DNA from: Symbiodinium natans
Taxonomy: Eukaryota > Sar > Dinophyceae > Suessiales > Symbiodiniaceae
DNA: 64,000 nt
NCBI GenBank assembly: GCA_905221605.1
Contig: CAJNDS010002566.1
Coordinates: 176,501 to 240,500 of the forward strand
Reading direction: 5' to 3'
The notes under the pieces: model-generated
Databases searched by the model: none
Told to the model about the DNA's origin: nothing
Seen by the model: the letters and a program-made list of their open reading frames with translations, nothing else
Made by a program: the position numbers and the translations under genes
Shown here: positions 1 to 10,553 of the stretch, piece by piece
How positions within the stretch are numbered: position 1 is the stretch's first letter
Layout: the number at the start of each line of letters is the position of its first letter

Positions 1-1060
1 TCTTCGTTGCAGGTGGAGCGGCTGAATTTGGAGGCGCCTCGCCTGCAGGAGCCTATTTAGGAGAAAGTCGCGGGTGGAGCATATCCTCTCGAGGCACGGG
101 CCTGTGACCTGGACGTGAAGCCGGGAGCTCCCCTGAACCGAGTCCGCAAGGCCCGCCGACTCCTCTGCCTCTGCCTCAGATGGCATGTCGGGCTGTTTCT
201 GTCAGGTCTCGGGCACGTCGGAAGCTTCCGCCTCGCTGCTGAAGGCGAGCACCGCGTGTGTGCAGGCGCGGCACTTCCAATTCCAGCCTTGGACAGGCTC
301 CGCGGCCTTTGCTGGGCCCGATCCTGGCCCACAACGTCCGCCTCCGTCGTTGTACCATGTTGTACCGTTGTTCCTATATGTTTCATCTCCTACACTCACT
401 TTTGTCGTGACGTGGCTTGCGAGGTCGACGTGCCTCCTCCTCCGCTGGCCTGTGGCTTCAAAGCCGGAGACCAGGCTCCGATCTGCTGGCTCGTGCAGGC
501 GCGCGCAGGCACGGGCTCGGTGTCAGGAATGTGCTGTGCAGGTGCAGTACTTCAGCGAGACGAAGCAGAGGTGGGTGGAGACGCTGGTGCTCCGCATGTT
601 CGAACTGGACCCCGCCGTGCGCTGGCACGCAGTGCCGTCACGGATGTGGCTGAGCAGTGCAAAGCAGTGCCAGGAGGGAAACATCTGCTACGACCTGGAC
701 TGCAAGAAGGGAGTCTCCGCCGACAAGGCCACGGAGTTCCATCGGTGTGCTGTCTGCATCGATGGTGGCATCCGGCCGTCTTCACAGGTCCGCTCCTCGC
801 CACGGGCCTCCCAAGAGCGCTACGAGGTGCCACGCAAGAGAATAAGAGAATGAGAGGAGGAGTGGATCGGCACCTGTTGGAGGTCGGCGAGCAAGTGGAG
901 TACTGGAGCGTCTCGGCGGGCCGGTGGCTGCCTGCGAAGGCCGATCTCCGGCATGTTGCAGAGAAAAATTGAGCGTTTGCGCATGATTCGAGTCATTCGA
1001 GGTCCAGGCCGTTCGGTTGGACCTCGGCCGCTGCGACCTCGACATCAAGCAGCTTGGCCG
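1..1060 (+). CDS. VEYWS/DLDCK repeat protein, 3' part (exon cluster)
   Basis: The gene enters the window already in progress. Three modules of a repeat I associate with dinoflagellate proteins can be read in pieces in different frames. Positions 94-150 give ACDLDVKPGAPLNRVRKA. Positions 535-720 give a VQVQYF...W-VE segment ending in YDLDCKKGVSADK. Positions 865-940 give VGEQVEYWSVSAGRWLPAK, followed near 1000-1050 by a LDLGRCDLDIK segment. Each module thus pairs a 'VEYWS..GRWLPAKV' half with a 'DLD.K' half on separate exons; a GC donor after GRWLPAK at about 939 would fit. Function is unknown to me. Exon ends and the gene start are not resolved, and the long overlapping frames here are only partly coding. 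Confidence 0.5.
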
Positions 1061-1093
1061 CGGTGTCACTCACCGGAGCCGCTCTAACACTTA

Positions 1094-2206
1094 GTGATCG
1101 CCTTTTCATCTTGTTCCGCAAAGTCTTTTCCCAGGTTGGCCGCGCCTATCGGAAGAATCCGGCGACCGATTGGTCACGCCACGGCCCCCAAGCCAGTGTC
1201 GGTGCCGGCAGTGCCTGCAGTGCCTGCGCCCGAGCCGATGCCAGTGATGCCTGTGCCCGCTTCAACCCCGACGCCTCCTCCGGCGCGCCGTCGCAAGCCT
1301 CTGCCGCAGCCACCAGCAAAACCGGAGCCCCCGGTGGAGATGGCCGTGTGCTTGTCCGAGGAGGAGGATGAAGTGCCTCCCATGCCGCACGATCTGCGAA
1401 AGCCGCTCCCACCCCCGCCGCCCATGCCGCTGCCCCTTCCAGTTCAAGCTGCGCAGCCAACGCAGGAGCCAACAAAGCCCAGCGAAACCGAGGCCCAGAA
1501 GCAGGACCCCGAGAAGAGGGACGCTTCTCCTTCCCCGTCTCCGGCTGCAAAGGAGCCTGCAGAGGAGGCTGTGAGGAAGTCGCCAGAACCGGAGCCTGTG
1601 AGGCAGAAGTCCCCGAGTCAGGATTCAAGCCAGGAGTCTGAGGAGGAGGAGGAGGAGGCGAGGAAGCCGGCAAGGCAAGACATGGAGATTACGCGCACTC
1701 CGACGCCCCCACGCCACGTGCTCCAAGCGGCCCAACAAGCGAGCCAAGCCTACAGATCGCCAGTCCAGCTGCAAGGGCCTGACGAGCCAACTTCGCCGGC
1801 TGACTGCATCCGGGTCGAGCTGGATGAGGAGTCTGAGCCGACAGAAAGACCGCCTAAAGAGGAGGACCAGGCACCAGAGCCAGGGCCTCCTGCAGCGCCT
1901 GCAGGGCCTGCAGCCGAGCAACCGCTCAAGCGCCCCCGCGAGCCCAGCGAGCACCTGGACTTCGAGGCCCCCGCCCTTGGCCTTTCGCCTTTCGCACCCT
2001 CCCAAGCCGAAGCCGTCACGCTCAGCACATCTCAGCACCGCTCGACAGGCCCCGCCCACGCTGCCGCGCTCGGTGCAGGCGCGGCAGGGAGCCACTTGTG
2101 CGCGCCCCTGAATGAATCGGCATGGATCATGAAGGTGCTCTATTCAAAGCTATTGCGGGTTTGCCGCCTTTGTCCATGCTGTCTGAGATACGAGACTGTT
2201 AGGTGA
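1094..2206 (+). CDS. Proline-rich, Glu/Ser-rich reading frame, probably the C-terminal exon(s) of the preceding gene
   Basis: One long open frame encodes a compositionally biased protein: alternating Pro/Val/Ala/Met (about residues 30-75), polyproline runs such as PPPPPMPLPLP, then a charged region with Ser-Pro motifs, an acidic SEEEEEEA stretch and more Pro/Ala/Glu-rich sequence. The bias is consistent over more than 300 codons and reads as protein in this frame only; the other forward frame gives Arg-rich text. The first 30 or so codons may be intron, since 'cccag' and 'caag' acceptors lie at about 1134 and 1192. It directly follows the DLDCK modules on the same strand, so it may be their disordered tail rather than a separate gene. 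No folded domain is seen. Confidence 0.45.
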   Translation: MIAFSSCSAKSFPRLAAPIGRIRRPIGHATAPKPVSVPAVPAVPAPEPMPVMPVPASTPTPPPARRRKPLPQPPAKPEPPVEMAVCLSEEEDEVPPMPHDLRKPLPPPPPMPLPLPVQAAQPTQEPTKPSETEAQKQDPEKRDASPSPSPAAKEPAEEAVRKSPEPEPVRQKSPSQDSSQESEEEEEEARKPARQDMEITRTPTPPRHVLQAAQQASQAYRSPVQLQGPDEPTSPADCIRVELDEESEPTERPPKEEDQAPEPGPPAAPAGPAAEQPLKRPREPSEHLDFEAPALGLSPFAPSQAEAVTLSTSQHRSTGPAHAAALGAGAAGSHLCAPLNESAWIMKVLYSKLLRVCRLCPCCLRYETVR

Positions 2207-2629
2207 GTAGAAACTCTAATCAAGGGGTTCCTGTTTAAACGGATGAGAATGTGACGCTGAGTGCTGGGTCGTGAAGAGATGTGATGAGCTGTTGTGAGAT
2301 CTACGCTGCTTGGAACATTGGCAGGTGGTGGAAGAGCCGCCCAGACCTGACCGACTGACTTCAATGCCCTCACTGGAAAGCATGCAAAGCTGCCAATGCA
2401 AGGTTTGAGCCTGCCCGCCCATTGCGAGAAAAGCGGCCGAAGGCGCCTTTGCCCAGTTCGGCAGAAGTGGTCCTGTCGATCCTTGCCTTCATGTATCAGG
2501 AGAAAGGGCGTCGACGGCGTCGGAAGCACAACCATGCAGATGCAGGTGTTCAGTGGGAAGGGCAGCACAGGGCACAATGAGTCGTTGGGAGCGACACTGC
2601 AACATCCTGGACGTGTTAAATCGTGTTAA

Positions 2630-3232
2630 CTTCTTCTGTCTGCGAACATTCCGGGTGTCACGGCTTTCTCTTGCAAGGGCAAGCGGAAGAGAACGGCATC
2701 TCCAAAGAAGCGAGGCCAGACATCCCCTCGAGGGTCAACGTGCTTCAAATGCAAGAGTGCCAGGTCCGATGTCCTGCCCACGAATGGTGACGAGGGTCCA
2801 GGCGCTCTTCGCACAGAAAAAGAGAGCACAGCAAAGTGTGATGACACAGGTCCGGGCCACAGTCGCCGTCGGCGGCGAAGGAGGGAATCCGATGCTCCAA
2901 GTCCCGGCGCAGGCAAGCCTCCAGGCTGCTGTGACGAAGATCGAGCTGTGCTGATGCAAAATAACGCATTGCTTTTGCGACTGTTAGCATGCCCGCAGCA
3001 GGTGATTACGCGCCTGTGCACGAGGAGCCGGATGCCCGTGCTGACCACGGAGGCAACGGCTGCCCTGCTCCATGGAACCAAGCGACGCACGCCTTTCATG
3101 AATTTCTTCGTTGTTAGGAAGGCAGCGGCGCCCAGCACGGATTTCGGAGCCGACTCAGCCGGAGCAAGGCTGGGCATCCGAGAGCCGCTGTGCAAAGCGC
3201 GCCAGCACGATCGCAGGCGCAGGCACGGATGA
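2630..3232 (+). CDS. Basic, Met-less open frame (possible exon)
   Basis: This frame is open for about 200 codons with its first Met late. It begins with a Lys/Arg-rich segment (KGKRKRTASPKKRGQTSPRG), then a CFKCK pair, an acidic stretch, a run of seven arginines, and later a more hydrophobic section (NNALLLRLLACPQQVITRL). The first half resembles an RS/KR-rich nuclear protein linker. The sense of the frame suggests coding, but I recognise no domain and both ends are undefined. It could be an exon of an RNA-binding protein or chance. Confidence 0.28.
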   Translation, partial: LLLSANIPGVTAFSCKGKRKRTASPKKRGQTSPRGSTCFKCKSARSDVLPTNGDEGPGALRTEKESTAKCDDTGPGHSRRRRRRRESDAPSPGAGKPPGCCDEDRAVLMQNNALLLRLLACPQQVITRLCTRSRMPVLTTEATAALLHGTKRRTPFMNFFVVRKAAAPSTDFGADSAGARLGIREPLCKARQHDRRRRHG

Positions 3233-3958
3233 GACCAGGCCTAGGCCCGACGAGCCGGTAGTAGTGGATGCTCCTCTCTTGGACATTAGTGCACGACTCG
3301 TAGCATCAAGATTTGATTTGGATTCCATGGGCCGCCGCCGGCAAGCCTCCCCACTGTAGCGCGCCGTCTACGAGCGCCATCTGCAGCTCTGGGTGTCAAG
3401 CCGCAAAGTAGTTCCTCCTTAACAGCGCAAGATAGCGCAAGCTTTTTCAAGCTCGAAGGCCAGATCAGTGGCCCAAGCCAGAGTTGCAGCGAGGCTACGT
3501 TGCTCAAGTGGATTCTCACATGCCTGCTAGCTCCCAGTTTCAGCCAGATCAGCCAGTGACCTTCATGTAGAACCAGGTGCAAGACGGAGGATTCCACCTG
3601 GAGCCACAGCCAAGGTCGGTCCGTCATTTTGTGATGAATCGCCCTATTGTCATTCACTGTTTGAGCAGTCAAACGCAAAACGTGGAGGCGTTGCCATCCC
3701 GGTCCGGGGCCTGCGGCAGGAAGCACCCAGAGTGCTGGCAGGGGTTTAACATTGCTGGAAGGCCAAGAGATGTTCGAGATCACGATCGTGGGGAGCGCAA
3801 TCCAGCGGATGGGGGACACCGTGAAGAACTGCTTGGTGCTTGTGATTTACTTGGCGCTGCCCAAGATGTCCAGGCCTTACAAGTGTGTTACAAGTGGGCC
3901 CTCTGCCCTTGGTTTGAATCTCTGCGGGTTTTGAGCATCTCCAAGGCCATGGAGACGG

Positions 3959-4486
3959 TTGAGTGGCAAAGGTTGGTCATGGAACAGGCCTCTGCAGTTG
4001 TTCACGTTTGCGGCCCGTTTCGAGCCTCGCAGTTGCCTTGGCAAGGAGGAGGCCATGGCACAACAGCAAGATTCGGAACAGCCGTTCCCCGACCCAACTG
4101 CATTTGCAAGATGCTCTTTGCATGCGATTGCGGCTGAGCTCAGGCCGCGCCCAAGACGAAGGTCTCTGACGCCCCTGGCTCGAAGGCGCGTGCCGCGAGA
4201 TGGACGGGAGCTGGGACGAGAAGGAAGGCCTTGGTCTCCCAGATCCGAGCGAGATCGATCAGCTGGCCGGGGACTGAGATACCGGGAGGAGTGTTTCGAG
4301 GCTCGTTTGCAACGCGGCTGCCAGCAACGCTGTTCAGTGAACACGAACAGGGCACGGTTTTTGAGCGCGGAAGCATCGAAGTCGAGCAGCCAAGGCCAAG
4401 GCAGGGACCTGCGCCTGAAGAGCCGGTCCCGCTCAAGAAGACGGAACAGGCTCTTGGCCCCGGTCGGTTTTCCATGGCTAGACTAG
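3959..4486 (+). CDS. Arg/Ser-rich open frame, unassigned
   Basis: A 175-codon frame that becomes strongly basic in its second half, ending in an RS-like tract (LKSRSRSRRRNRL near the C-terminus). Such tails occur in splicing-associated SR proteins, but no RRM or other RNA-binding fold is visible. A frame just upstream (about 3752-3930) has a hydrophobic segment, MFEITIVGSAIQRMGDTVKN, that also reads as protein and could be an earlier exon. I cannot name the gene, and chance GC-rich reading frames remain possible. Confidence 0.22.
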   Translation: MSGKGWSWNRPLQLFTFAARFEPRSCLGKEEAMAQQQDSEQPFPDPTAFARCSLHAIAAELRPRPRRRSLTPLARRRVPRDGRELGREGRPWSPRSERDRSAGRGLRYREECFEARLQRGCQQRCSVNTNRARFLSAEASKSSSQGQGRDLRLKSRSRSRRRNRLLAPVGFPWLD

Positions 4487-4539
4487 AGACTATACTACAG
4501 ACTCAAGAAGTGCTGCCATGAGCTGAGCTGCACCGTTGT

Positions 4540-5660
4540 GGCACTGACGCATCGCAGTCCAACAGGCAGCCTGCGGGGAGGAGGCAGGCTCCTTTTCGCT
4601 CCTCGTGCGCCTTTTTTCGCAAGAACTCAAGCCCCAAAGCTCACAGAGAGAACTCCAACCGGAGGCGATCTAGGGCCGGTTTCCTCTGGGGCGCAGCGAT
4701 GTGACTTTCGGTCGGCTGCCTGTGATTTTGAGTTGACAGGACGTGAGCGCGAGGACTGCAACAAGAATATGGTGAAAGTGCGTTGGAAGAAAAGCCTTGG
4801 CTATGCGAGCGCTGTTGCCAGTGCCTACTTCCATGCCATGTTGCAGAGCATCCGACTATCGGACTTGGGCCCATGCTTGTTGGCTTGCGCATCGCATCTC
4901 TTCCTTCACGAGTTTGCAGCCTCTGCGGCACAATCAAGCTTTAGCGTGAGCATCTACATTACCTATTTGCATGCACACGCACGGCTTGGATGTGTGTTCA
5001 ACCAGGCTTTCAGGAAACCCGCACAGCTACTTCTTTGAACTAGATCCACAAGCGTTGTAGTTTTGTGTCCGTGCGATCCTCTAAGATTCTAAGATTTCAG
5101 GCACTTCAGTTGCCAACTATCTCGAAGTGTACATCCAACAGCAGAGCTTTTGGATCACTTCTCGACACGATGGCGCAGAGGCTGGACTGTGGCAGCCGGT
5201 TAGCAGTGGACTCTGTGGATGCTTGAGCCATCTGGATGAGGTGCAAGGCGACAGAGCGAGAAGCCGATGAGGTGCTCTGGTAGGATTCGTGTCATGTCTT
5301 TTTCTTCTTTTCTTGTGGACTGAAGGCTTGCCTAGATTTTTCAGGCGAATGTATCAGATTCCCTTCTGCTGTGCTGTTCTTCCGTTTCGAATTCTTGGAA
5401 TTGCTCGGCGCTGTTTGGGAAAGTTTCAAAGAGGTTTGATTGGTACCTGCTCCCAGCCCGGTTGTTTTTGGCTTATAAGTGCTAGAGTCATCGCACTTGC
5501 CCGATGCAAGGCACATGCCATCTTTTTCTGCAACTCTTTTGCTGCCGCTTCCTCCATCGCAGGTCGTGAGCACTTAGTCGCACACGATCCGCATCTTGCA
5601 TTCCGCTTAAACTTCGCGGCGCAGGGTTTTCTCCCAAACGTGGTTTTTCCCTGCGCCGCG
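4540..5660. other. Stretch without a recognisable gene
   Basis: Only short overlapping frames without conserved motifs are present. A 166-codon + strand frame at 4538-5038 has no recognisable domain. The sequence is of ordinary composition and no repeat stands out. Confidence 0.4.
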
Positions 5661-5668
5661 TAAACTTG

Positions 5669-5718
5669 CATTTGTCACCGCATCAGGCGTTGGCATTTGT
5701 CACCGCATCAGGCGTTGG
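5669..5718 (+). repeat. 25-bp perfect tandem duplication
   Basis: The 25-bp unit beginning catttgtcaccgcatcaggc is present twice head to tail (5669-5693 and 5694-5718). It lies just upstream of the oxygenase-like fragment. Confidence 0.9.
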
Positions 5719-5789
5719 CATGGGACTGTAGGGGTACAACTTTCCGCTCGGACGCCTTTCCATAGCAAAGTGCGGGCTATGGTGTTTCG

Positions 5790-6604
5790 GTGGAAAGACC
5801 ATTCCGTCGCAACCAAGTGAAATTGAAGGATGCGGAGCTGCCTTTGCGCGTGAACAAAACTCCGTGCCTGGGCGTCATCCGCGCCGCTCCCCCCCACGAC
5901 CTCCTCAAAGACTTTCAGACCTTCGCAAAAGAGCTTGAGCAAGAGTTTGCTTCCAAGCTCTCTCAGAAATGCGCCGGAGGAACGGCAGGTCTCCAGTGTG
6001 GCTTTGCAGCAAAAGGATATGACAAAATGGAGAAAGGCAGGGGCTTTATCCGCGAGTCCCCTTCGTTGGTCGTGACGCATTGTCCAAGCGCTTGGCACCG
6101 CACCTCAAAATCCACATGCCGCGGGTGTGGCAATCTGCCATGGAAGCCACTAGTGTCGCTGGGCCGTGCAGACTGCCGGGGTTGCCCGCCACATCATGCT
6201 GGTACAGTCGTGGGTCTACCCGTCTGCATGTTGACCATGATGACCGTGGCTTAGGCTTTGTGTTAGTTCTTCAGTCCGGACCTGGCGGTGACTTGTGTTG
6301 TCAGCTGCCCAACGAGCAGGACAAGTATGGCTCCGTGCATTTGAACGCCGGGGATGTGGTTTATGGAAATTATTCGACTTTCCACCACTTTAACTTGCCT
6401 TGTTCTACACAAACTCGTCGCGCACTGGTGTACTATGCCGACTGCAAAATCATGTCGAGCAAGTACAAAAGCCGAAAAGATCCGAAGTACAAAAAAGACC
6501 TGGCAAACCAAGCAGCGGCATTCAGGACTCGAAGGCTTGAGCAGATGAAAGCAGTGACCCGCTCCAGAGAGGATTCACGAAGTTCTTTCAAGCATCGGCA
6601 GTGA
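5790..6604 (+). pseudogene. 2-oxoglutarate/Fe(II) oxygenase-like domain, frame-broken or spliced
   Basis: The C-terminal frame (about 6044-6604) reads like a double-stranded beta-helix dioxygenase core: an HxD pair in RLHVDHDDRGLGFVLVLQSG (His at 6227), then NAGDVVYGNYSTFHHFNLP supplying a distal His (about 6382-6387) and an Arg pair before ALVYYADCK (about 6418). It ends in a basic tail. The upstream frame (5790 to about 6040) also reads as protein but is in a different phase, so a frameshift or an unrecognised intron lies near 6030-6060. I recall related domains in many copies in dinoflagellate genomes, some near mobile DNA. The frame change, lack of a clear start and neighbouring repeats make a degraded copy as likely as a gene. 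Confidence 0.4.
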
Positions 6605-7020
6605 GTTGTGTTTGCTCCGCCGTAAACGCGATCAGAATCTGTGCGTGCATGTGTCCAGTGTGGCATATCCTAAGCTGAGTTTTAGATCGTATGGTCAGGC
6701 CCCGAACAACACACGCACGAATTGTCAGGCTTCGGTGCCAAAGCCCACATGTCACGCACATCGTTCCATCGCATGCGGCTTGAAGAACATATTTAAAGTG
6801 ATTTTAAGTGAACGCCTGCGACATGCAAAAACTAGGATGCAGCAGGGCCTGTGCACACGACAACATCCAAATAATCTCATCAACACCCCTTTTCGTGCCT
6901 TAACTTCCCCCGTGCGAGCGGGCGGAACGGAAGGTAAGCAGGCATGCGGGAAAGAAAGACAGATTGACCCGAAACGCTGTACAAACCCTCAAACATTGAA
7001 CAAACCTGCACGAGTTTCGT

Positions 7021-7262
7021 AGTGTTTCATAGGATTCCTAAGATGTCGTAGGACCTCATATGATTCATGAAATCCTATCGGCCTGCATGGGATTTGCTAA
7101 GATTTGCTTCGATTTCATAGGATCCAATAGAATTTCACTGAATTTACTAAGATTTCATTGAGTTTCACTTGATCGCACGGGATCGCATAGGAGGAGTGCA
7201 TAAGACTTTGAAGGATCTGATATGATTTCATGAGATGTCACAGGATCTCATAGGATTTTGCG
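7021..7262. repeat. AT-rich degenerate short repeat
   Basis: Diverged copies of a roughly 10-16 bp motif of the form 'cataggatt / taagatttcat' recur through this block (tcctaagat, ggatttgctaagattt, tttactaagatttcat, ctcataggatttt). Composition is clearly more AT-rich than its surroundings and no reading frame is maintained. Confidence 0.6.
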
Positions 7263-7344
7263 CAGCGTAAGGTTTGCTGAAGGTTTAGAATTTGCCTAGT
7301 GTGGGTTTCAACGTCTAAAGCTTACTGGTCTGTTTAAGGCTTAG

Positions 7345-7501
7345 GGTGCGTTTGCGCGCTCGCACTCGGACAAGCCAGACGAGGTCTCTCGGTACGACTG
7401 CGCACTACAAAACAGTGAAATGCTTCTGTGAGTAAGTTAGGGTGTGTTTATAGGGTTTAAGGTTTGTTTCGGCGCTCACACTCGGACAATCCAGGCGAGG
7501 C
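7345..7501 (+). repeat. Two diverged copies of a ~37-bp element
   Basis: A segment centred on 'gcgctcgcactcggacaagc' (about 7355-7383) recurs in diverged form as 'gcgctcacactcggacaatc' (about 7472-7501), each followed by a similar 'ccag.cgagg' end and preceded by a 'ttaggg/tagggttt' stretch. Confidence 0.55.
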
Positions 7502-7578
7502 AAGTGGTTCGTTTTAGGGGGTTTGGTTTCGCGCGCGTTTTGAGGTCGTTTTTTAGCATTTTTGGGGTCCGTTTTTGG

Positions 7579-7755
7579 CGTCGCGCTCCCCGTAGGTTTC
7601 GCGCGCTCTTGCTTATTTACCTCTTCAAAAAGCGCGCGTCGCGTTCCCCGTAGGTTTCGCGCGTCGTTGTCGGGGTCATTTTTATCCAAAAAACGACCTT
7701 TTTTTGCTTGTTTTTTACTGTTTTCGGGCGTCGCGTTCCCCGTAGGTTTGGCGCG
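7579..7755 (+). repeat. Three interspersed copies of a 27-bp GC-rich element
   Basis: Near-identical copies of the element starting cgtcgcgttccccgtaggtt lie at 7579-7605, 7637-7663 and 7729-7755, separated by T-rich spacers. The irregular spacing (58 and 92 bp) means this is not a simple tandem array. Confidence 0.7.
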
Positions 7756-8224
7756 TTAAATCCCGTAAACTAGTATGACATCCTATGAAATCCCGAATTC
7801 CTAGAGAACCTGAGCGAAACTCAGAACATTTTTTTTGTTTGATACCATTTCGGTGTTTTTTGATCCGGTACCTCCTAAGCATCCCTCCACCTCCCCCATC
7901 CACTGCCGAAAAGCCCTGACTCCCCTTGCCCGATTGCCACCACTCCTGAATGTTCATGGAGCCGATTCCTTCAGTCCCTTAACCTTCGCCCCGTCCAGTC
8001 ACACCCAACCCCGGAGGTTGCGCTTGAGGCGGTCGTCCCGATCGCTGGCGGAAGCCCGGATGCCCAGATTCATGTCTGACAGTTTCGCAAGTCACGGCTC
8101 CATGTCCGAAGTCTGGAGGTTCGTGTCGGGGCCCCAAACAGGGTGACCCAACAGGCTGCCCAACTGGGGCACCGTGAATAAGCTGTGGGATGGCTTTGAA
8201 ACGGTTGGACATCCTAAACTGTAT

Positions 8225-9790
8225 ACAGCGGTGGCTTGGCTCCTATGCTGTTTGCAGCGGTTGCTGTGTGGCATTGCCCCTATCCTGTTTAATGGCAGCG
8301 CTGGCTGTGTGGTTTTGCTTCTATCTTCTATATGTACTGCGCTGTGTAGTGTGGTTTTGCTTGAATCTTATGTACAGCAGTTTCTGTGTGGTATTGCCCA
8401 TATCCTGTTTACAAATTTTGCTTCTATCTTAGGTACAGCGTTTGCTTCTATCCCATGCACAGCGGTTGCTGTGTGGCATTGCCCCTATCCTGTTTACAGC
8501 GCTTGCTGTGTGGCTTTGCCCCTATCATGTTTACAGCGATGGCTGTCTGGTTTTGCCCATATCCTGTGTACAGCGCTTGCTGTGTAGTTTTGCTTCCGGC
8601 TTGAATATGTACAGAAGTTGCTGTGTGTGGCATTGCCCTTATCCTGTTTGCAGCTTGCTGTGTGGCTTTGCCCTATCTTGTTTACAGCACTTGCCGTGTG
8701 GCATTGCTTCCAAGATCTTGCGTGCAGCGTTTGCTGTGTGGCATTGCCCCTATCCTGCTTACAGTGCTTGCTGTGGGCTGCCGTCTGGCTTTGCCCCTAT
8801 CCTGTTTGCAGCGCTTGCTGTGGGCTGCCGTCTGGGTTTGCCCCTATCCTGTTTGCAGCGCTTGCTGTGTGGCTGCCGTCTGGCTTTGCCCCTATCCTGT
8901 TTGCAGCGCTTGCTGTGTGGCTGCCGTCTGGCTTTGCCCCTATCCTGTTTGCAGCGCTTGCCGTGTGGCTGCCGTCTGGCTTTGCCCCTATCCTGTTTGC
9001 AGCGCTTGCTGTGTGGCTGCCGTCTGGCTTTGCCCCTATCCTGTTTGCAGCGCTTGCCGCGTGGCTGCCGCCCCTATCCTGTTTGCAGCGCTTGCTGTGT
9101 GGCTGCCGTCTGGCTTTGCCCCTATCCTGTTTGCAGCGCTTGCCGTGTGGCTGCCGTCTGGCTTTGCCCCTATCCTGTTTGCAGCGCTTGCTGTGTGGCT
9201 GCCGTCTGGCTTTGCCCCTATCCTGTTTGCAGCGCTTGCCGCGTGGCTGCCGTCTGGCTTTGCCCCTATCCTGTTTGCAGCGCTTGCTGTGTGGCTGCCG
9301 TCTGGCTTTGCCCCTATCCTGTTTGCAGCGCTTGCCGTGTGGCTGCCGTCTGGCTTTGCCCCTATCCTGTTTGCAGCACTTGCTGTGTGGCTGCCGTCTG
9401 GCTTTGCCCCTATCCTGTTTGCAGCGCTTGCTGTGTGGCTGCCGTCTGGCTTTGCCCCTATCCTGTTTGCAGCGCTAGCTGTGTGGCTGCCGTCTGGCTT
9501 TTGCCCCGATCCTGTTTGCAGCGCTTGCTGTGTGGCTGCTGTCTGGCTTTGCCCCTATCCTGTTTGCAGCGCTTGCTGTGTGGCTGCTGTCTGGCTTTGC
9601 CCCTATCCCCTATCCTGTTTGCAGCGCTTGCTGTGTGGCTTCCGTCTGGCTTTGCCCCTATCCTGTTTGCAGCGCTAGCTGTGTGGCTGCCGTCTGGCTA
9701 TGCCCCTATCCTGTTTGCAGCGCTTGCTGTGTGGCTGCCGTCTGGGTTTGCCCCTATCCTGTTTGCAGTGCTTGCTGTGTGGCTGCCCCG
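8225..9790 (+). repeat. Minisatellite: degenerate ~36-bp units passing into a homogeneous 48-bp array
   Basis: From about 8225 to 8760 the DNA is built of diverged units of about 36 bp around 'cagcgcttgctgtgtggc' and 'cccctatcctgttta'. From about 8765 to 9790 it becomes a regular array of about 20 units of 48 bp (variants of 47 bp and a few shortened ones). The 48-bp unit looks like the 36-bp unit with a 12-bp partial duplication adding 'tggctgccgtc'. Because 48 is a multiple of three and the unit has no stop in any forward frame, three long forward frames exist together, translating as 16-residue repeats such as LSCLQRLLCGCRLALP. These frames are a by-product of periodicity, and I do not regard them as genes. 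Confidence 0.9.
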
Positions 9791-10110
9791 TCCGTCCGTC
9801 TGTCCGTGCGTCCGTGCGTCCGTGCGTCCGTGCGTCCGTGCGTCCGTGCGTCTGTGCGTCCGTGCGTCCGTGCGTCCGTGCGTCCGTGCGTGCGTGCGTC
9901 CGTGCGTGCGTGCGTCCGTGCGTCCGTGCGTCCGTGCGTCCGTGCGTGCGTGCGTGGGTGGGTTGGTGCATGGGTGGGTGGGTGGGTGGGTGTGTGTGTG
10001 TGTGTGGGTGTGTGGGTGATTGCGCGTGTGCGCGTGTGCGCGTGGGTGCGTGGGTGCGTGGGTGCATGGGTGCGTGGGTGCGTGGGTGCGTGGGTGCGGG
10101 TGCGTACGTG

Positions 10111-10141
<31 letters not shown>

Positions 10142-10145
10142 TTGT
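9787..10145 (+). repeat. Compound microsatellite (8-bp CCGTGCGT family, then GGGT/GT and CCGT blocks)
   Basis: Immediately after the minisatellite, 'gtccgtgc' octamers run to about 9950, then 'gtgggtgg', 'gtgtgtgt' and 'gcgtgggt' blocks to about 10110, then 'tccgtccgtctgtctg'. The long Thr/His/Arg-rich minus-strand frames and Val/Arg/Cys-rich plus-strand frames here are products of the repeat. Confidence 0.92.
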
Positions 10146-10457
10146 GCATGCATACACCGGCATGAGAGGGGGAGGAGGAGGAGTGCTGGGAATGCTGGTT
10201 TGGTAGATCAGTGGGGGCGCTAGCACTTGTGCAGAATATTGCGGAATCGTCTAAGGTCAGGACGAGAGCATCAGTGAAGCAGTAGCAGCTCGACATGCTG
10301 ACTCGACCGACAGGCCGATTCTTTGACAAAGCGAGCGGGTACGCGCCGGGTTTGTCTCTGTTTGCCTGACCCTTGCTCTCTCTCTCCCTCTAGCGCCTCG
10401 CTCTCGCTCTCTATCTCCCTTCTAATCTTCCCGGATATACTGTCAGAAGTGCACGTG

Positions 10458-10512
10458 TGTGTATCTATCTATCTATCTAGGCCTCGCTCGCTCGCTCGCT
10501 CGCTCGCTCGCT

Positions 10513-10553
<41 letters not shown>

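Noticed and set aside
8442-10019. 525-codon Cys/Leu-rich forward frame and its two overlapping companions
   Set aside because: All three forward frames are open because the repeat unit is 48 bp with no stops; the peptide is pure repeat and runs into microsatellite.
9675-10329. Thr/His/Arg/Asp-rich minus-strand frames of 150-190 codons
   Set aside because: Translation of (CCGTGCGT)n and related simple repeats.
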